From positions 1 through 37,202 of the forward strand of contig PLNF01000020.1 of NCBI GenBank assembly GCA_003141715.1: DNA of 37,202 bases. The letters run 5' to 3'. The DNA is from Bacteroidales bacterium (lineage in GTDB: Bacteria; Bacteroidota; Bacteroidia; Bacteroidales; VadinHA17). Below the pieces are notes generated by a model. That model did not search any database. It was not told the DNA's origin and was given only the letters and a program-made list of their open reading frames with translations. Positions within the stretch are counted from its first letter, which is position 1. Each line of letters starts with the position of its first letter. The translations under genes and the position numbers were made by a program. This document shows positions 24,516 to 32,985 of this stretch, piece after piece.

Positions 24516-24809
24516 ATGGGTAAAGAAAAGAAGCAAAAGGTCGAAGTCACTGAAATGTTTGTGGCAAAAGCATGTCCAAGCAGGATTTATTGGGGCATAA
24601 TTACAAGATCACAGGATGAAAATGGTAATCCGATTGTGTTCTCAAGAATTTTGATGGAAAATGATGGCTTGCTTTGTGCCCAAGCATCAGATCAAAAAGA
24701 ACTTGCAAACAATTTAAATAGAATGGCTCGAATGATCGTCTTTGAAGGATTGCATGATGATCGGGGCGTGACTGAAGAAATATTTGGTTCTGATTTTTTT
24801 CTAAATTAG
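24516..24809 (+). CDS. Hypothetical protein, 97 residues
   Basis: Not recognised as a named family. It is soluble, with a basic start (MGKEKKQKVEV), a beta-rich core (SRIYWGIITRSQDENGNPIVFSRILME) and a helical region with KELANNLNRMARMIVFEGLHD. The composition is that of a real protein, and a good promoter precedes it, which argues against a chance frame. It stands alone between the tRNA and the lipoprotein group, with no neighbour that hints at a function. Confidence 0.65.
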   Translation: MGKEKKQKVEVTEMFVAKACPSRIYWGIITRSQDENGNPIVFSRILMENDGLLCAQASDQKELANNLNRMARMIVFEGLHDDRGVTEEIFGSDFFLN

Positions 24810-24844
24810 ATTTACTCATATCACAATATAATACTGCCCAAAAT

Positions 24845-24899
24845 TAAGACCACTGGAATGGTTTAAATTTAGTAACTTTAACCCAGTGAATTATGAAAT
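24845..24899. repeat. 55-bp palindromic repeat, copy A
   Basis: Copy A of a 55-base element whose second copy is at 32851-32905; 48 of 55 positions agree by eye. Both begin TAAGACCACTGG and end CCAGTGAATTATGAAAT, and the CACTGG/CCAGTG ends form an imperfect hairpin. Each ends with an ATG followed by a short frame (13 codons here), as would be left from the start of a lost gene or an insertion-sequence end. Confidence 0.7.
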
Positions 24900-25011
24900 T
24901 GAAAAGTCAAGTTCTTTCAGGAGTCCTTACATGACCTTTCACCTGTCTGAAGACGTATTTAGAAATGAAAAATATTCAAAAAGTGGGAAATATTTATTTA
25001 TAATTTAACTC

Positions 25012-25461
25012 ATGATCTGTAAAAGCTCTCTTTCTTCAAAAGTTCAAATTGTCTTTTTATTCACCATTTTACTTGTGTTACTTTCAAGTTGCAAAAAAGA
25101 AGAGGTAACAAATAAGTCTTATGCATTGACACTTTTACAAAATAAATGGACTCCGATTTCATCACGGATTTTTTTTCCTGATGGAAGCAATTACAAATTA
25201 TTACCTTTTATATCAGAGAGTTTTACTTCTGACGGCAAAGTAATTCTATCAGATTATGTTTATGATAAGATAGAAAACATCATCGAAGGATATCAACTAC
25301 TTCCAGACGATTCTACGCTAATATTTTCCCAATTAGTCAATGGTGCTTATCAGGTTACAGTTGGTGATACTTCGACAATAAGTACCCTAACTGATCATCT
25401 GTTAGTTATTTATTCCAAAGAACATAACTTCATTAATTTTATTGACTCTTTAAAAAGATAA
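25012..25461 (+). CDS. Hypothetical lipoprotein
   Basis: 149 residues. Lipoprotein signal with hydrophobic core (IVFLFTILLVLL) and lipobox LSSC at about residue 27, followed by KKEE. The mature part, beginning LLQNKWTPISSRIFF, resembles the lipocalin-like small lipoproteins common in Bacteroidota (WT...S), with a strand-rich core, but the match is weak. No function can be stated. It is the only plus-strand member of the group; the five lipoprotein genes to its right are on the other strand and converge with it across a 161-base gap without a clear terminator. Confidence 0.7.
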   Translation: MICKSSLSSKVQIVFLFTILLVLLSSCKKEEVTNKSYALTLLQNKWTPISSRIFFPDGSNYKLLPFISESFTSDGKVILSDYVYDKIENIIEGYQLLPDDSTLIFSQLVNGAYQVTVGDTSTISTLTDHLLVIYSKEHNFINFIDSLKR

Positions 25462-25622
25462 TCCAAATATTGAATATCGACAACACCTACTGCCAAAGGC
25501 TCATATGTTATTTCTAAATGCTGTCAATAAGTAAAAAAGTATAAAAAGTAATTGCAATATTTAAAATTTTATCTATATACAGAATTCGTGATTTGATAAG
25601 TATTGCTTTGACTTTTTATTCA

Positions 25623-26054
25623 TTAATTCTGGGTGAAATATAAATTATATGAACCATTCGAATAAATTACCAAATTGTTCCCATTTATCCTATAATTGAA
25701 AGCATTGGTCAGATTTTGAGTTGTATATTCTTCCCATCCTGCATATTTACAGTAAATTTCGGTAGTCGGAATACTTGATATTTTAATTGCACCAGTAATA
25801 GAAGAATATGAATAAGTACCTATACCACCATTACAAATTCCATCGAAAAAAATATAATTCAATGAATCTGTAAATTCTATTGATATCTTACTAAATGCAT
25901 CATTCGGATACTTTGTTATCGCATTTGTTTTGGTATCTTGAATGTCCGATAATACCCATTTGACTTTTAATAAATCAGCATTATTCACGGCTGCTTTTTT
26001 ACAACCAAAACAAACCGAAATTAAGATGAAGCTGAAGATCGCTATCTTTTTCAT
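25623..26054 (-). CDS. META-domain (HslJ-like) lipoprotein
   Basis: 143 residues. Signal peptide with lipobox CFGC at residue 18. The mature part follows the META/HslJ pattern: LLKVKWVLSDIQD (strand 1, W-x-L), ISIEFTDSLNYIFFDGICNGGIGTYSY (with the C-N-x-G-G-x-Y segment), IPTTEIYCKY (the T-T-x-x-x-C motif), EEYTTQNLTNAFNYRINGNNLVIYSNG. META-domain proteins are envelope proteins of uncertain role, linked in E. coli to novobiocin resistance. It is the last gene in a minus-strand group; its start lies four bases from the end of the next lipoprotein gene, so the two are cotranscribed. Confidence 0.78.
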   Translation of the reverse strand: MKKIAIFSFILISVCFGCKKAAVNNADLLKVKWVLSDIQDTKTNAITKYPNDAFSKISIEFTDSLNYIFFDGICNGGIGTYSYSSITGAIKISSIPTTEIYCKYAGWEEYTTQNLTNAFNYRINGNNLVIYSNGSYNLYFTQN

Positions 26055-26058
26055 TTAA

Positions 26059-26454
26059 CTAATGTTTAATATTTTTATACTGACTTACCCATGTTATAAA
26101 ACCATAAACATTTGATAAAGTTAATGTGTCATGGGTTAATGAGAACCTATCTGCATTTCCTGAATCATAATCATATTTAATAACTCCATCCTCTGACCCA
26201 GATTCATAAGTGTGAAATATGCTGGATATTTTTAGTGTATCATTTTGATAAATATAAAAGAGTGAATCCGATGTAAAGATAAGATTGTGTGAAGTATGAG
26301 TCGAGGCTGGTGTCTGACAATCTGTCCCCGCCAACCCGCATGTACTTATCCAAGACCATTCGCCTATTAAACCTGATGAATTTTCAGAAGAATTATCCTT
26401 TTTACATCCGTAAATTGATACGATTATTACAAGAAGAAATAATATCTTTTTCAT
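26059..26454 (-). CDS. Small lipocalin-like lipoprotein
   Basis: 131 residues. Signal MKKILFLLVIIVSIYGC with the lipidated Cys17, then KKDNSSENSS, a serine-rich linker. The mature part opens GLIGEWSWISTCGL, typical of lipocalin-like (GxW) lipoproteins, and continues strand-rich. There are two further cysteines (38 and 46 approx.) that could form a disulfide. Its signal peptide is close to that of the gene at 27051-27455, so these are likely paralogues. Spacing to its neighbours is 4 and 11 bases. No function known. Confidence 0.7.
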   Translation of the reverse strand: MKKILFLLVIIVSIYGCKKDNSSENSSGLIGEWSWISTCGLAGTDCQTPASTHTSHNLIFTSDSLFYIYQNDTLKISSIFHTYESGSEDGVIKYDYDSGNADRFSLTHDTLTLSNVYGFITWVSQYKNIKH

Positions 26455-26465
26455 GAAGCAAGATA

Positions 26466-26912
26466 CTATTTGATTTTTCTAAAAGTCAGAACAGATTTCT
26501 TAGTACTGATGTACTTTGAAAACTTACCAATATTGATTGTTAAATTTGGTTCATCGAACCTGAAATAATAAGTCCCGCCCTCCATTGAATTTGATAATCC
26601 ATCAACCACGGTAATACTGTCCCCTGATATTGTGTATGAATATGAAGTACTTCCAATCTTGGGCAACCAATACCCATTTGTCATCGCAAAACCTCTATAT
26701 AAATTGAAATAGCCTGAATCATTATTAGAATTGAAACTAATTGTATCAACACCTGTAGTAGTTTCTACCCATGAACCTGTTAGTCCTTTCGGTAGCGTAC
26801 TTGGGTCAGGGAATTGGAATGATTTGTCTTTCTGGCACGATATAAAAAGAACTCCCGTTGAAAATGCCACTGCTAAAAAAAGTAAGCATTTTTCTAATGA
26901 TTTTGTTTTCAT
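26466..26912 (-). CDS. Small lipocalin-like lipoprotein
   Basis: 148 residues. Signal peptide with hydrophobic core and lipobox FISC (Cys26), then QKDKS. The mature part shows LPKGLTGSWVETTTGVDTISF and later FDEPNLTINIGKFSKY; G-S-W at the start of the barrel fits the lipocalin-like group. It is separated from the upstream lipoprotein gene by 138 bases, enough for a separate promoter, and followed 11 bases later by another lipoprotein gene. Confidence 0.68.
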   Translation of the reverse strand: MKTKSLEKCLLFLAVAFSTGVLFISCQKDKSFQFPDPSTLPKGLTGSWVETTTGVDTISFNSNNDSGYFNLYRGFAMTNGYWLPKIGSTSYSYTISGDSITVVDGLSNSMEGGTYYFRFDEPNLTINIGKFSKYISTKKSVLTFRKIK

Positions 26913-27050
26913 GTTAAAGTAAGGTTAGATATCACTACTATTCTTTTAATCAATGTAAATTCATTTATTTCATAATACTGTATTAAAGCTGCGGATGCAA
27001 CTCTTAAGACATTGAACCCGTAGCTATTGCTAACTATGTTGATCGAAGTT

Positions 27051-27455
27051 TTATTCTCCTGTTATTTTTTTAAATCTACATGAAACTTGTATATATGAAC
27101 CATTTTGATTCAGAATAAGTGAATCTCCAATAATTCGAAATTTGTGTGTGCCACCTAATATCCATTCCCAAGAATATAAATCATTTCTGGCTTCATCATC
27201 ATTAAATTCAATGGAATTATTTTTAATAACATAATTCCCTCTGCCAAAATCAAGTGCATCTGAACCAGAATAAGAATAAGTATTACTATCAAACTTAATT
27301 GTTATGGTGTCAAGAGATTCATAATGTGTATCAGAATAATATATGGTTTTTTCACCATAATAAGAACCAGTTGCAAATTTCGAAAATTCAGAATTTTCCT
27401 TTGTGCATCCGTAACAGGATAAAATAATTACCAGAAAAAATATTATCTTTTTCAT
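27051..27455 (-). CDS. Small lipocalin-like lipoprotein, paralogue
   Basis: 134 residues. Signal MKKIIFFLVIILSCYGC with lipidated Cys17 and TKENSEFS after it; this resembles the signal of the gene at 26059-26454 at most positions. The mature part contains FATGSYYGEKTIYY and a strand-rich body. The bodies of the two have diverged much more than the signal peptides. Upstream gene 25 bases away on the same strand. No function known. Confidence 0.68.
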   Translation of the reverse strand: MKKIIFFLVIILSCYGCTKENSEFSKFATGSYYGEKTIYYSDTHYESLDTITIKFDSNTYSYSGSDALDFGRGNYVIKNNSIEFNDDEARNDLYSWEWILGGTHKFRIIGDSLILNQNGSYIQVSCRFKKITGE

Positions 27456-27480
27456 GATCTCAATAAAACAATTTTGACTA

Positions 27481-27891
27481 TCACGGTTTTATCTGTCCCG
27501 TAAAATTTAAATTACTTCCGCTTACATGATACTTATAAGAATTAGCATTTCCTGAATATTTAAAGTTATAAGTATAATAGCATAAGCAATTACATAAGCC
27601 AACTTGTGTGGTCATAATTTTAATAAGTATGGAATCCCCTTCGATAGAAGTTGAACTACTATATTCTGAGCAGCAGGTAGCATTAAATCCTACAAATAAG
27701 TTCAGACTATCATTAGTAAATGAATATGTTACTGTATCATTTTGTATAATTTGACTATTCTTTAATGATGAGCCTTTGTCCAAAAAGCACCCACCTGAAA
27801 TAGTCTTTACAAATTTAAGATCGCCCAATTCATTTTTTTCGCAACTAATGAAAGTTATAAGTAATAAAATTGGAATCAACATTTTTCTCAT
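27481..27891 (-). CDS. Small cysteine-rich lipoprotein
   Basis: 136 residues. Signal peptide with lipobox FISC (Cys17) followed by EKNE. The mature part has eight or so cysteines not seen in its neighbours (GGCFLDKG, ATCCSEY, LCNCLCYY), which in an exported protein suggests disulfides or a metal site. It is the first gene of the minus-strand lipoprotein group and is divergent from the TIR gene, sharing the 155-base gap with that gene's promoter. No known family was recognised. Confidence 0.65.
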   Translation of the reverse strand: MRKMLIPILLLITFISCEKNELGDLKFVKTISGGCFLDKGSSLKNSQIIQNDTVTYSFTNDSLNLFVGFNATCCSEYSSSTSIEGDSILIKIMTTQVGLCNCLCYYTYNFKYSGNANSYKYHVSGSNLNFTGQIKP

Positions 27892-27984
27892 AAGGTCAGG
27901 TCTTGAGGCACAGTGAAATAAACAAAATTCATGCCATTGTTAATCTTTTAGCAAAAAGGAAAGTGAGTATTAATGTCTTTGGTG

Positions 27985-28232
27985 GATGGATTTTTATTTG
28001 GCTTACGTTGTTGTCTTTCGTAACTTTATCATAATAAATAACGATCATGGCAAGTCTCTTCGCAGGTTATGAATATGATATCTTCATCAGCTATCGCCAG
28101 AAAGACAATGAATACGATGGTTGGGTGACAGAGTTTGTCGATAATTTAAAGCGGGAGCTACACGCCACCTTTAAAGAAGACATATCCATTTACTTCGATA
28201 TCAGTCCACAGGATGGTCTGCTTGAAACGCAT
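27985..28232 (+). repeat. Duplicated 5' region of the TIR receptor gene, copy 1
   Basis: Matches 36956 to the right edge (offset 8971). The first 109 bases (27985-28093), covering the promoter, leader and first 15 codons, are identical by eye. After that the copies differ at about a dozen positions, mostly third codon bases. Confidence 0.95.
27997..28028 (+). promoter_or_regulatory. Promoter of TIR receptor gene 1 (shared promoter family)
   Basis: TTTG (27997-28000), exactly 20 bases, then TAACTTTA (28021-28028), a near match to TTTG-N19/20-TAnnTTTG. The identical arrangement lies before the second TIR gene (36968-36999) and, with sequence similarity extending around it, before the PepSY-like gene (36348-36379). 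Confidence 0.7.
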
Positions 28233-30428
28233 ATTGTGGACGAATCGTTGGCTAAGAAACTAAAATGCCTAATCTTCATCCCCATAATCTCACAAACATA
28301 TTGTGACTTAAAAAGTTTTGCATGGCAACACGAGTTCTGTCGTCTTCAATAAACTGGCAAAAGAAGATCAGTTCGGCAGAGATATAAGACTTTCATAGTG
28401 GAAATGTCGCCAGCAGGATATTGCCAATTAAGATTAATGATCTTGACCCTGAAGATAAAACTCTTCTTGAGACTGAATTAGGAGGAGTGCTTCAGGTGCA
28501 TAGAGTTTATTTATAAGTCAGCAGGTGTTAACCGACCTTTGAGAGCTAATGAAGATCACCCACAGGATAATCTTAATAAAACTTATTATCGTGACCAGAT
28601 TAATAAGGTAGCAAATGCAGTTAAAGAGATTATTGGTGCATTAAAGAAACATAATCAACGGGAAGGAACAGTTCAAAAAGAGGTTACCAAAGCTAAATTT
28701 GATAAGCCGAGGATTCTGAAAACTAAAATCATTATAGTATCTGTTATAACATTGGCACTGATTGTGCTTGGGTATTTTTTAGTCCCAACGCTTTCTAAAC
28801 CAAAAGAACAGCTTGAAAAATCAATTGCTGTGCTACCTTTTAAATCTCTAAGTGATGACCCTGCTCAACAATACCTTTCGGACGGTACGATGGATGCAAT
28901 ACTACTACATCTGCAAAAGTTTAACGATTTGCGAGTTTTGTCCAGAACATCAGTGGAACAATACCGTGGGACTAAAAAAACAACTTATACTATTGGTCAG
29001 GAACTTGGTGTAGCATATTTGCTTGAGGGTAGTTTTCAAAAGTCTGGAGATAACGTAAGGTTAATTGTCCAGTTAATTAAAGCAAATAAAAAGGAAGATC
29101 ATGCATGGGCAAATGAATACGACAGAACTTGGAAAGACATATTTTCTGTTCAGAGTGAAGTTGCACAAACAATTGCAAAAGAATTGCATGCAATAATTAC
29201 CCCTGAAGAAAAACAACTTATTAATAAAATACCAACCACAAACCTGACAGCATACGATTTCTACCAACAGGGAAGAGAAGAACATACAAAATATTGGATT
29301 GATAATAGTAATAAAGCAGCACTGCAAAAAGCCGAAGGTCTCTATCATAAAGCATTGAAATATGATTCAACATTCGCTAAGGCATATTCAGGTCTGGCAT
29401 GGATATATTGGGACAAGCATGGGAAAGAAAAAGAATATTTTTCAGAAAGTTTCTTGGATACTCTTTCAATCCTCACCAAAATTGCCCTTTCCTTTGATAA
29501 TCAATTATCAGAAGCATATACTTTAAGGGGGTACTATTTTAGCGATATCGGGAAACCACAACAAGCAATTGAAGAATTTGATAAAGCCATAAAACTCAAC
29601 CCAAACGATTGGATGGCTTATCGTGGGAAAGGAGAATTCTATAGTAACGCAGACTTTGTTAATTGGATTAATTATCTTCAAAAGGCTGCATCCATTAACC
29701 GTGGACAAGCATTACCAATTTTGATTGGTGAAATTGGGTGGGCATACGAGCAGGCTGGATTTCCTGAGAAAGCTAAACAATTTTATCAGGACAAATTGAA
29801 ATTGGATGGTGATTCATTGTCATACTATGGTTATTTATCAGGTGAAGAATTTTGGCTGGGGAATTTCAATAAATCTATTGAATACGGAGAAAAAGGTTAT
29901 AAAATCGATTCAACCGATGCTCTCGTAAATCTGTTATTAGGATTTGATCACCTCTGGCTTCGTCATAATGTAGAATCTTTAAAATTCCTTAAAAAGTGGT
30001 CTGAAAAACTGAAAGCTCAGGGAGAATTTGATTGGGACAATATTCAATATATAGCATTTGTTTACTGGCAAAATGGCTATAACAAAGAGGCAGAATACTA
30101 TTTCAGTGAACAAATAAAGCATTGCAACATGATGATTGAATTGAAGCGAATATGGGCGCAAAAATTATATACTTATTATGATCTTGCAGGGATTTACGCA
30201 TTCAAAGGGGAAAGGGACAAAGCATTAAAAAATCTAAGAATTTTTAATCAAATCCAACGTATCCCTTTATGGATGTCAATGTTAATTAAAACTGATCCTT
30301 TATTCAACAGCATCAGAAATGAACCAGAGTTTCAGCAGATCGCCAAAGACATTGAAGCAAAATATCAGGCAGAGCATGAAAGGGTAAGGAAATGGCTGGA
30401 AGAACAAGGGACGCTAAATGGAAATTGA
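28047..30428 (+). pseudogene. TIR-transmembrane-TolB-like-TPR receptor, broken by three single-base insertions
   Basis: Residues 1-101 are a TIR domain (YDIFISYRQKD, then SQTYCDLKSFAWQHEF with Glu96 at the place of the catalytic glutamate of TIR NADases). The frame then stops at 28352. Extra bases near 28338, 28396 and 28493 explain the break: removing them gives one continuous frame of 792 residues. After the TIR domain come a helix (IIIVSVITLALIVLGYFLV, about 227-247), a TolB/FlgO-like domain from about 258 (KSIAVLPFKSLSDDP, DLRVLSRTSVEQYRG, YLLEGSFQKSGDNVRL) and TPRs from about 395 (AYTLRGYYFSDIGKPQQAIE). Basic residues before the helix place the TIR domain in the cytoplasm and the rest outside. 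Translated as it stands, only a truncated TIR is made; the sequence may also contain errors. Confidence 0.75.
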
Positions 30429-30644
30429 TTGCAATATGGCAAGCAGCACGAAACAATCATCTTGCTTGGTTTATTTGCATCGCTATCTTAACACATTAGG
30501 AATATTGCCAATAATTTATATTCTGGTACAAAGAAAGAATAACAGCACGTAGTCAGAAAAACCGTGATGTCTCGCTGCATTTCCACCCTCTTTATGGTTT
30601 TTTAAAACCGCCTCAACAGTCATGTCGGCTGACCTGATAACCTT
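30429..30644. other. Gap between the TIR pseudogene and the histidine kinase
   Basis: Two genes converge here. The only structure seen is a partial copy of the structured repeat (30551-30640) with a GGTTTT/AAAACC hairpin (about 30597-30608) that could help end transcription. Confidence 0.4.
30551..30640. repeat. Structured repeat, partial copy 1
   Basis: It shares TGATGTCTCGCTGCATT and a GTCAT...GACCTG block with the copies at 34815 and 35881. The variable hairpin with the GTGCTT loop and the second helix are not preserved, so this looks like a decayed 5' half. Confidence 0.5.
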
Positions 30645-32507
30645 TCAATTAAATGGAATAGTAATGCTTAATTTTGTTCCTTTATTCAAGGTGGATGATA
30701 TATCCATCCTACCATTAAACTGTTTTATTCTCTCCCGCATACCAACAAAACCAAGTGACTTATTGGAGTCAATTTTCTTCTTATCAAGACCTATTCCATC
30801 GTCAAAAACTTCCAGAATAATAGAATCTTCAGCGTGATAAAGATTAATGGTTACATTTTTTGCTTTTGCATGACGTAAAACATTTGTTAGTGCTTCCTGA
30901 AGAATCCGATAAAATGCAAGACTTTTTTTCTCGTTGGTGAATTGAACATCATCTAATTTTAAGAGGCAATTAATGCCCGTTCTTTTCTCAAATTCCTCGC
31001 TGTACCATTCCATTGCAGCACACAAACCAATGTCATCCAACATTGCTGGGCGCAATTCGGTAGAAATACGATGAACATCTTTGCTGGTGTCAGTTACCAA
31101 TTTAATCATTCTCTTCAATTTTGCGCTTTCTTCTGAGTCACTGGCTATTTTCCCGCAGAGCCAGTTCATATCAATTTTTAAAGCAGTCAATGACTGACCA
31201 AGTTGGTCGTGGAGTTCTCTGGAGATTAAAGCACGTTCATCCTCACGAATTTCTTCAAGACGATGGTTCAACATTTCCAGAGATTCTTTTATATTTTTAA
31301 TCTCTTCTTCTGCCTGTTTGCGCTCGGTGATATCCTGAATTGAACCCTCAAGAATTCCATTATCGGGATATAACCGTAATGAAGTGACACAATTTATCAT
31401 ATCGCCTTGTTTGTTCAATAACTCACACTCGAAATCTGTCACATGACCTTCTGTTTTGAGTAGTTGTACCATCTTCTCACGTTCATGTTTATTTGCCCAC
31501 ATGTTCATAGAAGGAGAACCTTTTACCTCTTCAAAAGTGTAATTAAGAATCTTAAGGTACTTTTTATTAAATTCCAGAATTTCCGAACCATCGAGCCGAG
31601 TTCTGAACATACCAACTTCGGAATTATTGAAGAGATTGCGGAATTTTTCTTCGCTCTCACGCAAGGTTTCCTCTGTCTGCTTGCGCTCAGTCATTTCTTT
31701 CTCAAGTTCAATTACTTGCAATTGAGAAAATCTGTGTAATTTGATGGTTTCGCCCCAAACACCAAAAATCGGGGGGAAATAACTTAGCAATACTATCAGA
31801 TGAGCAGTATCCCAATGTGAATCGTAGAAGGTTCGAGAGTCAAAAACAAAGATATGAACCAAAACCCTTAATATTATGCAGGCGATGATGCCCCACAAAA
31901 GAGAACTATGAGATTGTTGTTTGAGGTAGATTCTGAAGTAAAATATAAAAGCGACAAAGAATAAAAGTGCGAGAGAAAGTTCAGTCATTTTTTTTGTAAT
32001 CGAACCAAGTTGAACAAAATCTGGAAGAAATGGAGAATTAAAAATTAGTAACGAAATAGAGGATGCAAAAATGACACCAATAATATTAAAGACAATAGCA
32101 TATAGTCCCCTTTTTGCCTTAACGTGTCTTTCTCCAGATAAAAGAGCGATGAAAAATGATGTTACAAGGATAAATTGTCCACTTAACCATGTTGTGGAAA
32201 TAGCCAATTTAAAAGTCGTAGGTATTTCAACCCAGATTCTGTTAAAAGAGAATATAGCGTGAACAAACTCTTCAGCACCTATAAGAACGAATCCAATTGA
32301 AATAATTAAAAAGAAACTGCGACCTGTAGTAAAAAAATAAAGCAGAACCATTATTCCTGCAGTTATAGCCAGCAGGGATGACGCAAATTCCAGCATAGCA
32401 TGTACATCGCTGCTACTTCTCCAACTGGATGTATCAACTACAGGATAAAACAACAAAGGCAGAAGAAATAAGGCGACAAAGGGCAGATAGTTAACAAGTT
32501 TCTTCAT
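30645..32507 (-). CDS. Orphan membrane histidine kinase (7-helix sensor, PAS, HisKA_3)
   Basis: 620 residues. Residues 1-255 form about seven membrane helices (LPFVALFLLPLLFYPVV, VHAMLEFASSLLAITAG, and so on) resembling a MASE-type sensor. A coiled stretch (260-290) leads to a PAS domain (291-395, ending GSIQDITERKQAEEE). The HisKA_3 helix has ISRELHDQLGQSLTALK with the phospho-acceptor His433; the ATPase domain has QEALTNVLRHAKA, DDGIGLD and LGFVGMRERI. This is the NarX/DegS-type kinase that normally pairs with a NarL-type regulator, but no response-regulator gene is in the window. The signal is unknown; the sensor has no large extracytoplasmic loop, so it may sense something within the membrane. 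Confidence 0.88.
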   Translation of the reverse strand: MKKLVNYLPFVALFLLPLLFYPVVDTSSWRSSSDVHAMLEFASSLLAITAGIMVLLYFFTTGRSFFLIISIGFVLIGAEEFVHAIFSFNRIWVEIPTTFKLAISTTWLSGQFILVTSFFIALLSGERHVKAKRGLYAIVFNIIGVIFASSISLLIFNSPFLPDFVQLGSITKKMTELSLALLFFVAFIFYFRIYLKQQSHSSLLWGIIACIILRVLVHIFVFDSRTFYDSHWDTAHLIVLLSYFPPIFGVWGETIKLHRFSQLQVIELEKEMTERKQTEETLRESEEKFRNLFNNSEVGMFRTRLDGSEILEFNKKYLKILNYTFEEVKGSPSMNMWANKHEREKMVQLLKTEGHVTDFECELLNKQGDMINCVTSLRLYPDNGILEGSIQDITERKQAEEEIKNIKESLEMLNHRLEEIREDERALISRELHDQLGQSLTALKIDMNWLCGKIASDSEESAKLKRMIKLVTDTSKDVHRISTELRPAMLDDIGLCAAMEWYSEEFEKRTGINCLLKLDDVQFTNEKKSLAFYRILQEALTNVLRHAKAKNVTINLYHAEDSIILEVFDDGIGLDKKKIDSNKSLGFVGMRERIKQFNGRMDISSTLNKGTKLSITIPFN

Positions 32508-32850
32508 GGCAAATTCTTCAGTTATTTATCAGTTCTTCTTTGGTTTTAGCCTTACCATTCATAATTGTAGGTTATCAAAAGCAATTGATTGGTTGCATAG
32601 AGTTTCTGAATTGGTATTTGTCTTTTCAGAATTGGTTATAATTTGTATATATCCAAAGATACCACTATTAAAAATACGAAATTGTTTTTCAATTTGATAT
32701 AGGCATAAACGATTTTGATAGCCAAATAATCGGAGGGTTTTGTTATACCTGAAATACGAGGGAGGTTAGGCGTATTTTGGATTAAAAAAATCCCAAACAA
32801 TTGTTTGTGGAAGTATCTTCATAATAGGTAAGTATAATACCACCCTGATC
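32508..32850. other. AT-rich intergenic region
   Basis: No ORF of note. Two short direct repeats (GAATTGGT, in the 32610-32640 region) are the only pattern seen. The kinase promoter should lie here, on the minus strand, but no full match to the -33/-7 pattern was found. Confidence 0.4.
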
Positions 32851-32905
32851 TAAGACCACTGGTTAAGTTTAAAATTAATAACTTTAAACCAGTGAATTAT
32901 GAAAT
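32851..32905. repeat. 55-bp palindromic repeat, copy B
   Basis: Second copy of the element at 24845-24899, in the same orientation. The hairpin is better preserved here: CACTGGTTAAGTT against AACTTTAAACCAGTG. It ends in ATGAAAT followed by a nine-codon frame. Confidence 0.7.
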
Positions 32906-32985
32906 CAGAAGAAAAGTCCTTTAATTAATCTTAACAGAGCATTTACACTGATTTCAGCAATAATTAGAAAATAGAAAACACAACT

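Noticed and set aside
24601-24819. 72-codon minus-strand frame
   Set aside because: Antisense to the 97-residue gene that has a good promoter; no independent support.
28539-30428. Separate gene starting at TTG 28539
   Set aside because: The frame continues upstream past the TTG with TIR-family sequence; it is the rest of the broken TIR receptor gene.
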